Assembly (NCBI RefSeq): GCF_014805685.1
Contig: NC_060886.1
Span: 20,215,608-20,279,607 of the forward strand
From: Silurus meridionalis
Taxonomy: Eukaryota > Chordata > Actinopteri > Siluriformes > Siluridae
DNA: 64,000 nt
Reading direction: 5' to 3'
Shown: positions 23,741-32,133 of the stretch, piece by piece
Position numbering within the stretch: the stretch's first letter is position 1
How the letters are laid out: the number at the start of each line of letters is the position of its first letter
Translations under genes and position numbers: made by a program
The notes under the pieces: generated by a model
Seen by the model: only the letters and a program-made list of their open reading frames with translations
What the model was told of the DNA's origin: nothing
Database searches by the model: none

Positions 23741-24851
23741 GATATAAATAACCTATACAATCTGTCTATTTCTAAAATATAAAAATCATTAAAAAAAAAT
23801 CTAACATTAAATGTCTTATGTGAGTCTCTTTCGCCCTCTGTTGGAATAAAACTATATTACAACGAGTCCCTGGCTAATAAATGGCAAAATTAGTTTACTT
23901 CCTTCCGTTTTACAAAATTATTATAAAAAAAACCAACTCATGTTTCTTGGTAATAACTTTTGACATATTGCATTTACTGCATACTTTTTTTGTTAACAGC
24001 CAAAGATTCCATTTGAATCAGCCACTAATACTGTATATAAAACAATATATCAATTTTTTTCTTTAAATCATTTGCATATTTGTAAATAAATTAAAGCAAA
24101 AAATATATAAATTTCAAATAAATGTGGCCTGATGTGTGAATGTTGATCGATTGAATAAAAGAGTTAACTCAAGACTTAGTGTGTGTTTGACAGTGTTTTG
24201 AGTGTAAAACATTTACACATATTTCCTGCTGATACCAGTGAATGCAGTGATTATATATTGTATGCAATATACAAGTAGCCACGTCCCCTGACTGCATGAA
24301 AACCAAATACAGCTAGATCCTGATTTTTGTTGTACTAATGTACAATGTATTATAGTTTGGAAATCTTAATATACACTAATGTGACGTCTTGAAACGATTC
24401 ACGATATTCCTCCTCCAGTACTTACAATCTGGCGGTCCTCAGCGGTGATAATATTCCTCTCGTAACATCCGTGACACACATCACAGGTCTTCATGTTGAT
24501 TAGACTGAGCTTTAGCAGGTCTATGAGCCGGACACAGGTGTCATTCTCAGCCTCTAAGGATGGACTCGGGGGACTGTTTCCCATATAGTTGGCTGCTTGT
24601 TTACACCCGACCGTTTCAAGTGCAGTTAAGAGTTCCCTAAACCAGCCTTCTGGATACACTTTACTTATAATTTCCTGGAGCAGAAGATTAGCGGCCTGGA
24701 TTTCGCCTTCATTTTTTAGTTTGGCTTTTATCAAATCCTTTTGCTCATTGTTAAAGAAGTGCAGCACATCCAGAACAGGTTCGACCCGAATCAGCTGTTT
24801 CAGTCGGTTTCTGAAACAGTCGATGGTTTTCTTCGCCTGACTGTCGTCCAT
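8372..24851 (-). CDS. ifih1: ifih1, MDA5 RIG-I-like receptor, complete, 16 exons
   Basis: Cytosolic sensor that forms filaments on long double-stranded RNA and signals through MAVS to induce interferon. Exons, in transcript order: 24851-24426, 23597-23429, 23141-22884, 22275-22204, 17857-17664, 15537-15327, 14253-14036, 13661-13560, 12995-12872, 11180-10968, 10762-10506, 10299-10150, 9593-9432, 9298-9105, 8937-8844, 8563-8372. They sum to 3036 nt: 1011 residues plus TAA, close to the ~1025 of human MDA5, with all phases matching. Domains: two CARDs (~1-100 and ~108-195), acidic linker (~200-305), helicase 1 with Walker A GSGKT (340-344) and DECH (451-454), insert domain, helicase 2 with QARGRGR (798-804), and C-terminal RNA-binding domain with zinc ligands Cys888, 891, 943 and 946. 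MDA5 rather than RIG-I or LGP2: two CARDs, DECH box, CTD sequence and synteny. All key motifs are intact. An ISRE-like site lies upstream. Confidence 0.97.
8844..8937 (-). CDS. ifih1: ifih1 exon 15: CTD, second zinc pair
   Basis: 94 nt, phase 2 to 0. Encodes [20 protein letters not shown] then [15 protein letters not shown] completes the four-cysteine zinc site. Confidence 0.96.
9105..9298 (-). CDS. ifih1: ifih1 exon 14: pincer to CTD
   Basis: 194 nt, phase 0 to 2. A basic helix ([12 protein letters not shown]) leads into the RLR C-terminal domain with the first zinc pair CRSC, then [17 protein letters not shown]. Confidence 0.96.
9432..9593 (-). CDS. ifih1: ifih1 exon 13: motif VI and pincer
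   Basis: 162 nt, 54 codons. Encodes [20 protein letters not shown] (motif VI arginine residues) and [10 protein letters not shown]...EEYEKK, the start of the pincer helices. Confidence 0.96.
10150..10299 (-). CDS. ifih1: ifih1 exon 12: helicase motif V
   Basis: 150 nt, 50 codons. Encodes [20 protein letters not shown] then [20 protein letters not shown] and AMIQ. One unusual residue is Cys in FRYC where mammals have Gly (RYG). Confidence 0.96.
10506..10762 (-). CDS. ifih1: ifih1 exon 11: helicase 2 motif IV region
   Basis: 257 nt, phase 1 to 0. Encodes [20 protein letters not shown], then [20 protein letters not shown] and [11 protein letters not shown]. Confidence 0.96.
10968..11180 (-). 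CDS. ifih1: ifih1 exon 10: insert domain
   Basis: 213 nt, phase 1 to 1. Encodes [20 protein letters not shown], then [19 protein letters not shown] and an acidic loop (SPDDDD) shorter than in mammals, then [11 protein letters not shown]. Confidence 0.95.
11181..12871. other. ifih1 intron 9
   Basis: 1.7 kb. The part at about 11290-11760 looks like old mobile-element DNA (short Tc1-like phrases) but cannot be assigned to a family. The rest is AT-rich with nothing recognised. Confidence 0.4.
12872..12995 (-). CDS. ifih1: ifih1 exon 9: helicase insert domain
   Basis: 124 nt, phase 0 to 1. Encodes [20 protein letters not shown], then [15 protein letters not shown]; the GTQxYEQW motif matches MDA5. 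Confidence 0.95.
13560..13661 (-). CDS. ifih1: ifih1 exon 8: start of helicase insert region
   Basis: 102 nt, 34 codons, phase 0 to 0. Encodes [20 protein letters not shown] and then [12 protein letters not shown]. The CANLDA[FY]TIKT string is an MDA5 hallmark. Confidence 0.95.
14036..14253 (-). CDS. ifih1: ifih1 exon 7: DECH box
   Basis: 218 nt, phase 1 to 0. Encodes [20 protein letters not shown] (motif II, DECH), then [17 protein letters not shown] (motif III, TAS) and EEHILR. Confidence 0.97.
14254..15326. other. ifih1 intron 6
   Basis: 1.07 kb with a long CA microsatellite; nothing else recognised. Confidence 0.5.
14565..14650. repeat. (CA)n microsatellite in ifih1 intron 6
   Basis: More than 40 CA units without interruption. 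Confidence 0.98.
15327..15537 (-). CDS. ifih1: ifih1 exon 6: helicase 1
   Basis: 211 nt, phase 0 to 1. Encodes [20 protein letters not shown], then [15 protein letters not shown] and [13 protein letters not shown], carrying helicase motifs Ib and Ic. Confidence 0.96.
15706..16700 (-). mobile_element. Tc1-like transposon, truncated, in ifih1 intron 5
   Basis: Left terminal repeat begins GTGCATCCGGAAAGTATTCA, a familiar fish Tc1 end. Transposase pieces read on the minus strand: [24 protein letters not shown] DNA-binding end (16501-16698), then [20 protein letters not shown] and the catalytic-region phrase FKQDNNP (16240-16431). The element's 5' half and right terminal repeat are absent beyond about 16700, and the frame is broken in several places, so it is inactive. 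Confidence 0.85.
16950..17520. repeat. Diverged intronic repeat, copy A (ifih1 intron 5)
   Basis: Shares ordered blocks with copy B at 18850-19295: AGCCTGGACATGAGATAAAG, a TCATTG-TCTTGATCTTTAAT block, and CACTGCAG-TTAAATCACATG. Same orientation. Not a family I know. Confidence 0.6.
17664..17857 (-). CDS. ifih1: ifih1 exon 5: helicase Walker A
   Basis: 194 nt, phase 1 to 0. Encodes the Q-motif-like [17 protein letters not shown], then [20 protein letters not shown] and VVVLVNK. This is the ATP-binding motif I of the RLR helicase. Confidence 0.97.
18850..19295. repeat. Diverged intronic repeat, copy B (ifih1 intron 4)
   Basis: Contains AGCCTGGACATGGGATAAAG, TCATTGTCCTGATCTTTAAT and CACTGCAGTCATATTAAATC, in the same order and strand as copy A. 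Exon 5 lies between the two copies. Confidence 0.6.
20799..20869. repeat. (A)n(TA)n microsatellite
   Basis: About 18 A followed by about 26 TA units, in ifih1 intron 4. Confidence 0.97.
22204..22275 (-). CDS. ifih1: ifih1 exon 4: acidic linker
   Basis: 72 nt, phase 1 to 1. Encodes [20 protein letters not shown] then SDES. Donor GTATTG, acceptor CAG. Confidence 0.87.
22884..23141 (-). CDS. ifih1: ifih1 exon 3: CARD-helicase linker
   Basis: 258 nt, phase 1 to 1. Ser-, Glu- and Asp-rich, low complexity ([20 protein letters not shown], later [18 protein letters not shown]). This linker is the fastest-evolving part of MDA5; assignment rests on frame and position. Confidence 0.88.
23429..23597 (-). 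CDS. ifih1: ifih1 exon 2: rest of CARD2
   Basis: 169 nt, phase 0 to 1. Encodes [20 protein letters not shown], then [20 protein letters not shown] and QELRG, the second-CARD helices. The acceptor TAG at 23599-23598 keeps frame; a second AG closer to the exon body would break it. Confidence 0.95.
23621..23737. repeat. (TG)n(GA)n microsatellite upstream of ifih1 exon 2
   Basis: TG tract with a few interruptions, then about 13 GA units. In transcript sense it reads (CT)n(CA)n and starts about 24 bases upstream of the exon 2 acceptor. Confidence 0.97.
24426..24851 (-). CDS. ifih1: ifih1 exon 1: CARD1 and start of CARD2
   Basis: 426 nt, 142 codons, ends in phase 0. Begins [33 protein letters not shown] is the CARD1 helix pattern of MDA5. 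The last part (LLKLSL...EDRQI) opens CARD2. ATG at 24851 is the first in frame and agrees with family length. Confidence 0.96.
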
Positions 24852-24960
24852 CGTGCAGAATAAAGCTGCGAGATCTGAAGATCAGACCTGTATCTGGAAA
24901 GTGCCAGAAGGTGGAATGCACAGCTAATAAACACGGATTATCGTGAAATGTGCCTCCTGC

Positions 24961-24977
24961 TTTCGGTTTCGTTTCTC
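24961..24977 (-). promoter_or_regulatory. ifih1: ISRE/IRF-element upstream of ifih1
   Basis: On the minus strand this reads GGAGAAACGAAACCGAAA, which contains GAAACCGAAA, an exact match to the GAAANNGAAA core bound by IRF and ISGF3 factors, preceded by a third GAAA. It ends about 110 bp upstream of the start codon. Ifih1 is a known interferon-stimulated gene in vertebrates; function here is inferred from sequence and position. Confidence 0.8.
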
Positions 24978-25189
24978 CCTCCTGCTCGTTTTCTGTTCTA
25001 AACAGAACGCTGTCACTACATTCGTTTTCGGGTTACGGAGTGTTTGCGCAACTCCAAAATTTCCTCAGCAACACTCATCATGTCAACCAACCTGTTTTGA
25101 CCCTATTAGTTTTTGTTTTATAGTAAACACCGTATTAAACAACGATCATTAATTCTAAACAAGAAAAACAAATTCTATCTTATTTTGCT

Positions 25190-25226
25190 TCCGGCTTCTT
25201 CCATTAGGGGTCGCCAAAGCGGATCA
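25190..25226 (-). repeat. SINE tail fragment
   Basis: Carries GGCTTCTTCCATTAGGGGTC and then GCCAAAGCGGATCAT, the same 3' tail as the SINE at 31610-31837. Confidence 0.7.
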
Positions 25227-25322
25227 TCCAGTTCAAAATAAATTTTATACTGTGACCAGTAGATGGAAACATAGTCCAGTTAAAATACCCTGTACTGATT
25301 CCTTTTCAGTCAGGTACAAAAT

Positions 25323-25323
25323 C

Positions 25324-25360
<37 letters not shown>

Positions 25361-25361
25361 T
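25323..25361. repeat. (GA)n microsatellite
   Basis: Imperfect GA run. Confidence 0.95.
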
Positions 25362-25394
25362 TGTTTAATTGATTAATTGATTGATCAGTTTATT

Positions 25395-25530
25395 GAGGGG
25401 AAGTATTAGCTCCATGGTTAAGGCTATGGGTTGGAAGGTCAGGGGTTCAAGCCCCAATATCGCCAAGCTGCCCCTCTTGGGCGTTGGAATGTGTGAAGAA
25501 AAGATTTCACTCCTCTGTCATGAACATTTG
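25395..25530 (+). mobile_element. tRNA-derived SINE, partial
   Basis: Pol III A-box-like TAGCTCCATGGTTAAGG, then B-box-like GGTTCAAGCCC 30-35 bases on, then an AAGCTGCCCCTCTTGGGC segment common in fish tRNA-derived SINEs. No clear target duplication. Confidence 0.65.
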
Positions 25531-27596
25531 ACAAGCTAAAAGGCCAGCTTTGACAGAATCATTCAGACAGTTTGCTAGATAATACTGGCTGGATCAACCC
25601 TGAATCTTAAAAAACATGATATTTTTTTGTAGAAAAAAGAAACACACAACTGATATTTAGCATTCTCTTTTATTTGGTGTATTAATTTATACAATTTTTT
25701 TTAAAAGTAATCTCCTAAAGCAAGTATGCTATATACACAATATATTTTTATGTCTAATAATTCATCAAATAACTTACACATTCAAATCATCTGTATTGTG
25801 TTGCAGTGTATAAAATATATGGAGGCAAACTTTAAAAATGCATAAAAAAACAATAAAATAAAACAACATGAAACACACTCAGGTAAAAAGTGACTGTCTT
25901 TTACAAGTTTGAAGAATATGTGCAAAAGTTTGCAATTTTTTTTAAATATGAAATCATTTTCTGTCAGCTTGTTCACACTTATTATCAATAGGCTACATTT
26001 CAGGTTTAATGATGTGTGTGTGTTTTACATGAAATGAGTGGGCGTGACAGAAACCTTGCACACTCTTATTCTGTGGGTATTTAGTAAAGATATGTTTTCA
26101 AACAGCACTTGATCCAGCAAGTAACATCAAACGATATTTTAATGCTTGTGTTGGATGTGTGGTATGTTATGAAATAAATCATAAACACGACCCATACCTG
26201 GTTTCTTTTTACACCCGGGATATGTATATTAAAAAAATCTTTTCACTGCTGAGGTTCCCAACACTTTACTTTTTTTTTGGGGGTTCTTTCTAATAACTGA
26301 AAGTGTTTACTTGGATATAAGTGGATATTATCAATGTTTGTAAATAAAATTAATTTTAATTTTAGTTAGGCTACATTTAGTAATATGTACTGTGAAACAT
26401 GCTCTAGTGCCATTAAACTAGGTTTTTGTTAAGAATCATCAAAAGTTGTTTTAAAGCATACCAATTCATTACAAATGAATTAAATAAATATATAAATACA
26501 TAACTTTAAATGCTTATTGCTGCATTAATTTGCAATGGAAGCTAATAATATTAAAGGTACCATATTCCAGTTGTTACTATTGCGAGCAAAATTTTGGAAA
26601 AAAAACACCAAAGATTCTTTGATGGTTTGGAAACTTAACAGAAGTTTCCTGTGCACATTATTTATATCCAGTCTCAGCCATTTTTTTTTCTTACAGTAAT
26701 TGCTAAAATTATACTTAAATATGCATATATATTTTTTCAGAGCTACATGTACTGTATGGTACCAAAGCTTTGGTCAGCAAAATAATTTTAGGCCTCCAAG
26801 TATTCTGGCTCATGTAGAAAGAAATGTGACCCATTAACGTAAGGAGTAAGATCATTTTAGATACTGTACATCACACTACTCTTGCTTTCCGGTATGTTGC
26901 AAGCATGCAACAGGTAACGCTTTCAGACATGCACTTTTCTATTGACAGACTTGCCACATGCTGCTTAACCTTTAAAAAAAAGGAATGTGCTGTAAGAACA
27001 TGAGAAGTGGCAAATACATGTGTAAGCAAATGCTGATGCTATCAAATGCCAATCTCTTATTATCTACCAAATTTTTGACTTTGATAATAACAAAAGTGTG
27101 TAACTGTAAACCGAGGCAGAAAATGGCTACATGGCTGTGACACCTGCAAAAGTGCTGTTCATCAACCCAAAATCATACAGACCTTAGAATACGATCAGTA
27201 TCAGAATTGCAAACCATTCCATTCTTTTACAAATTTTACGAATTTAGTTATCAAATAATGATAGAACACAGCATTATAATTTATAACGGAGGGGAAATGA
27301 ACAATCATAGAAATGAGAGTCCACCATCTCTATTCATTGTGTAATGGATTAATGAACCAGACCCTGAGCCCTTGAGTGAGGTTACTTATTCACATCCAGC
27401 AGGCTAGCATGGAGCAAAACCTACAAACGAGGTCAGAGTTTAAGGATTCTCACTCAAACCCAAACATAATGTTCAACAAAAACTTTCAGCTTCATGGTGA
27501 TGACCTTCTGAAATATTATTCTCCTTGTGCATACAAGCCTAATGTTCTTAAAGGTTGCAATCCTTCCCCCTAAGGTATAGAAGCGAAGTCTTCTAG

Positions 27597-27797
27597 TCAT
27601 GGAATGGTTACATCTGTGCTACATCTTGGCAGTCCAGGGTCCGATATAGGCCTTTGGAGCCCTGTGGCTGTTGTACTATTGACAAGTATCTGAGAAGTTG
27701 AGGAGAGGTGGATGGGAGGAAGTGATTTGGAATGTTGATGTTTGGAGAGGATATCTTCATTTGCTTTAGGGCTATGGGGCTGAGTTGTCTCCTGGTC
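27597..27797 (-). CDS. kcnh7: kcnh7 last coding exon
   Basis: 201 nt, 66 codons plus TGA. Encodes [33 protein letters not shown] and the C-terminal [11 protein letters not shown]..., matching the SDPGLP end of KCNH7. Too short and diverged to be seen from similarity alone elsewhere along its length. Confidence 0.88.
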   Translation of the reverse strand, partial: DQETTQPHSPKANEDILSKHQHSKSLPPIHLSSTSQILVNSTTATGLQRPISDPGLPRCSTDVTIP

Positions 27798-30708
27798 CTG
27801 ATCAGAGAAAAAGAGAGAGTGTATAAAAATAAATATAGATATATTTCAGATCATCAAACTTATTTAAATATTAGTAAAAGATAACTCGAGTGAACACAAC
27901 ATGCAGTTTTTAATTGAAGGTTTTTATTTATTGAGGGAAAACAAAATCCAAAACTACATGGCCCTGTGTGAAAATGTGTTTGCCCCCTAAACCCAATAAC
28001 TGGTTGTGTTATCCTTAGCAGCAACAACTGCAATCAAGCGTTCGCGATAACTTGCGATGAGTCTGTTACAGCACTGTGGAGGAATTTATGGTCCACTCAT
28101 CTATGCAGAATTGTTGTAATTCAGCCACATTGGAGGGTTTTTGAGCATGAACCACCTTTTTAAGGGCATGCCACAGCATCTCAATAGGATTCAGGTCAGG
28201 ACATTGACTAGGCCACTCTAAAGTCTTTACTTTGTTTTTCTTTAGCCATTCAGAGGTGGACTTGCTGGTGTGTTTTGGATCATTGTCCTGCTGCAGAACC
28301 TAAGCTCGCTTCAGCTTGAGGTCACGAACAGATGGCCAGACAGTCTCCTTCAGGATTTTTTGGTAAACAGCTGAATTCATGGTTCCATTTATCACAAAAA
28401 GTCCTCCAGGTCCTGAAGCAGCAAAACAGCCCGAGACCATCACACTACCACCACCATATTTTACTGTTGGTATGATTTTCTTTTTTTGAAATGCAATGTT
28501 ACTTTTACGCCAGACATAATGGGACACACACCTTCCAAAAAGTTCAACTTTTGTCTCGTCAGTCCACAGAGTATTTTCCCAAAAGTCTTGGGGATCATCA
28601 ATATGTTTTCTGGCAAAACTGAGACGAGCCTTTATGTTCTTTTTGGTCAACAGCGGTTTTCATCTTGGAACTCTGCCATGCAGACCATTATTGCACATCT
28701 CTTTTTTATATTGGGGTCATGAACACTGACCTTAATGAGGCAAGTGAGGCCTGCAGTTCTTTGGATGTTGTTGTGGGGTCTTTTGTGACCTCTTGGATGA
28801 GTCGTCGCTGTGCTCTTGGGGTAATTTTGGTCAGACGGCCACTTCTGGAAAGGTTCTTCACTGTTCCATGTTTTTGCCATTTGTGAACAATGGCCCTCAC
28901 TGTGGTTCGCTGGAGTCCCAAAGCTTTAGAAATGGCTTTATAACCTTTTATAGACTAATAGATCTCCATTACTTTCTCTCTCATTTGTTTCTGAATTTGT
29001 TTGGATCTTTGCATGATGTCTAGCTTTTGAGGATCTTTTGGTCTACTTCACTTTGTCAGGCAGGTCATATTTAAGAGATTTCTTGATTGTGAACAGGTGT
29101 GGCAGTAATCAGGCCTGGGTGTGGCTAGAGAAATTTATCTCAGGCGTGATATATTACAGTTTTAACAAGGGGCAAACACTTTTTCACACAGGGCCATTTT
29201 TTGATTTTTTCCCCTCAATAATAAAAACCTTCATTTAAAAACTACATTTTGTGTTTACTTTTACTAATATTTAAATTAGTTTGATGATCTGAAACATTAA
29301 AGTGTGACAAACATGAAAAACAATTAGAAAACACTATTTTACACCACTTAATAATTATGTATAAACATTTAATGTAGTTACAATTACTGTATAATTTTGG
29401 AAGGAGTCTCCAATGTTAGAGCAAAAATTAAGTACAGGATAGAATTCAGAACAGAGGGCTTTGCACTTGCTTGGTAACATAAGGTATGTTTTTTGTCTCA
29501 TTAATGTTAAGAGGGGAAAAACAGCTGTTTATATGACGATGTGATCGCATGAATTAACTTTGTTTGCAGATGCTTGACACCAATAAATAAATAAGTAAAT
29601 AATAAATAATCTAACTATAGATTTATACACCGCTAATGGACTCAGGAAGAATAGGGGTATAGACCCCAAGCTTCGCTTACAGGAAAATAAGTCATAATTA
29701 AGTGCCTTAATGGCTGCCCTTCAAATGGAAAAATGTGATGAAATGCCCTGTAGAATTTCCATACCAGCAAGAAAACAAGAAGTGCCCTCTAGGGTGCTTT
29801 TCTACTCGGGAACACATAACACAATGCCCTATAGGGTCCTCTGCCTACTACAGGAATCCCGAGTTTGCGCTTGTTTAGAGTGTGCGTGCCTTTCGGAAGG
29901 TGTTAGGTGAATGTTACCTGCAGGGCAGGTGTTAGGGTTTGGCTGGTGTTGAGTGCAGATTGTGCTCTGATGGTCTGTTTCTCTAGACCTGTGGTGACTG
30001 CAGTGTATGTAGGAGGACCTGCGGATGAGCTTCTTTGTAGTAAGCACAAGATAGCCTTGATGTCTGTCGTCATTTGAGACTCCAGCCTGGAAAAACACAA
30101 AGACTGTAAACTGCAGCTCTAAACATATCAATTCAAGATACTTTCACTTATTACAGTTTACCCATATCTGCAGGGAACAGAACCAAATAGCACATATAGA
30201 AGAAGTATAATAATAAACCATAGGAGTAAACCAGTGATCACAACCTGTACATAAATATTGTCAGAAAAGCACCAGGGAATGCATATAAAAAAAATACTGT
30301 ATTTATTTATTTGAAAATCTTATTTTCTTTTGAGTTGAGTTTGACCAATAAAATAAAATTAAACATATTAGATCTGGAGGTCAGAAAGGCAGGCTTATGA
30401 AATGATTTAGATAATGACCGGCATTGAACGGGATGATCCGCTGTGGCGACCCCTAATGGGAGAAGGCCGGCACTTTGCGCTTCCTTTTTGGGTACTGAAA
30501 TAGCTTCTTCTACAAAAATAATAATAATAAAAACTGTTTTAAAGTGTCTTTATGTGTATGCACAAGTGTGTCTTTTGTTTTTAAGTGCACATTTCACAGC
30601 CGACAGTATCTGTGGAGCAGGATGAGCTATATTTACCCAGGAGCAAAATAAATGCAAACGAGAGAGAGAGAGGGAAAATGAAAGAGAAAGAAAGAAAGAA
30701 AGAAAGAG

Positions 30709-30783
<75 letters not shown>

Positions 30784-32084
30784 GAAAAAGACAGATCATT
30801 GTGGGTTAGGCTTCTAAAAATGATCAGAGATGTGAGACTCAGCTGGTGCAGGATTTCTGTGTGTATTTTCCCCCTCAGCCAACAATTCAGCTAAAAATAC
30901 CACCTGCTGTTAGTCTGCTGTCTGCCAGTGTGTTTATTTGTATATATGTGTATCTCTGTGTGTGTGTTTGTGTGTGTATTGATCACTGAGCTACGTCTGC
31001 TGTTCACACCCTGTCTATTTTCCACATGCACGAGTGACAACACTGAGCATTGTTCTCTTTTGGTACTTAGATACATTTGTCAAATAGAGAAGGTGTGAGT
31101 GTGTGTAAATGGTTTTAAATACACTCCATTTTAGCACACACCGTTTTGTTCTAACATTTGGTTACTCATGCTAATGCCAATGGTGCCATCTTTGGCTATG
31201 GATAATGTACAACATGTATGGTTCTCTGCTGAGTCCACTTCCAGAGTGAAGTATCCACAAATAGGCTTACCATCTGGATTGTTGTGTGCCCAGAGTGGAT
31301 CAGTGATAGTTTGGGTTGCGGGACAGTATCATGGCATTCCCTGTTACCGCTAATTGCGCTAGATGGCTCGTGTATGCACCAGTACACACAGCAAAAGTGT
31401 TTGTTGTTTGATAAATGTAAAATTGAAACTAAACATCTCCCATGGTTTACACAGTGGAGATATAAATATTATTGAGCCTTTTTGGTGTGTTTTGGAGAAA
31501 CGAGTCAGGAAATATTTTCCTGCACCAGCACCACATAGTGACCTGGCCACTCCTCTGCAAGACGAATGTCTCAAAATCTCTCTGGCCAGTTTGCATAGTA
31601 ATCATAGTAATACTTCTTTCGGCTTCTCCCGTTAGGGGTCGCCACAGCGGATCCTCTGCACGTTTGATTTGGCACATGTTTTTACGCTGGATGCCCTTCC
31701 TAACGCAACCCTCCCCAATTTATCCAGGCTTGGGACCGGCACTAAGAGTGGCTGGGGATGGTTACCTGACCGGGAATCGAACCCGGGTCGCAGCGGTGGG
31801 AGCGCTGCGTCTTAACCACTAGACCACCAGGGGACCTTAGTAATCATAGTATAGTTTTGGTCCGTGTATATATGTGTATTCTGATTGTGTATGAAACTCT
31901 GATACCTGTTCAGGTGATCCTGCAGGTGGTCCAATCTCTGTTGTACTTCTCCATATGTGAGGTCACAGTCTAGCTCCTCCTCTTCCTCCCTTTTTAGCTT
32001 GTGAAACGGAGCTTGTGAATCTTCCAATGCCTGCCTTGGCCTCACACTGTCCCAGTCAGCACTCGACCTTTCTGTATGCGCACG

Positions 32085-32133
<49 letters not shown>

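Larger units (their letters stand above)
24852..27596. other. Intergenic region between kcnh7 and ifih1
   Basis: Only 2.7 kb. Holds the ifih1 promoter, a SINE tail (25190-25226), a GA microsatellite, another SINE (25395-25530) and the kcnh7 3' UTR of unknown length. No exons of gca (grancalcin), which sits here in mammals, were recognised. Confidence 0.6.

Noticed and set aside
24589..24840. Plus-strand open frame over ifih1 exon 1
   Set aside because: Antisense of the CARD coding sequence; no independent signal.
30585..30809. Lys/Glu-repeat open frame and its Ser/Phe/Leu counterpart
   Set aside because: Both are products of the GAAA microsatellite.
31766..31837. Possible tRNA-Glu gene on the minus strand
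   Set aside because: A and B boxes are good, but the acceptor stem is mismatched and the sequence runs into a SINE body with a target duplication, so it is a SINE head.
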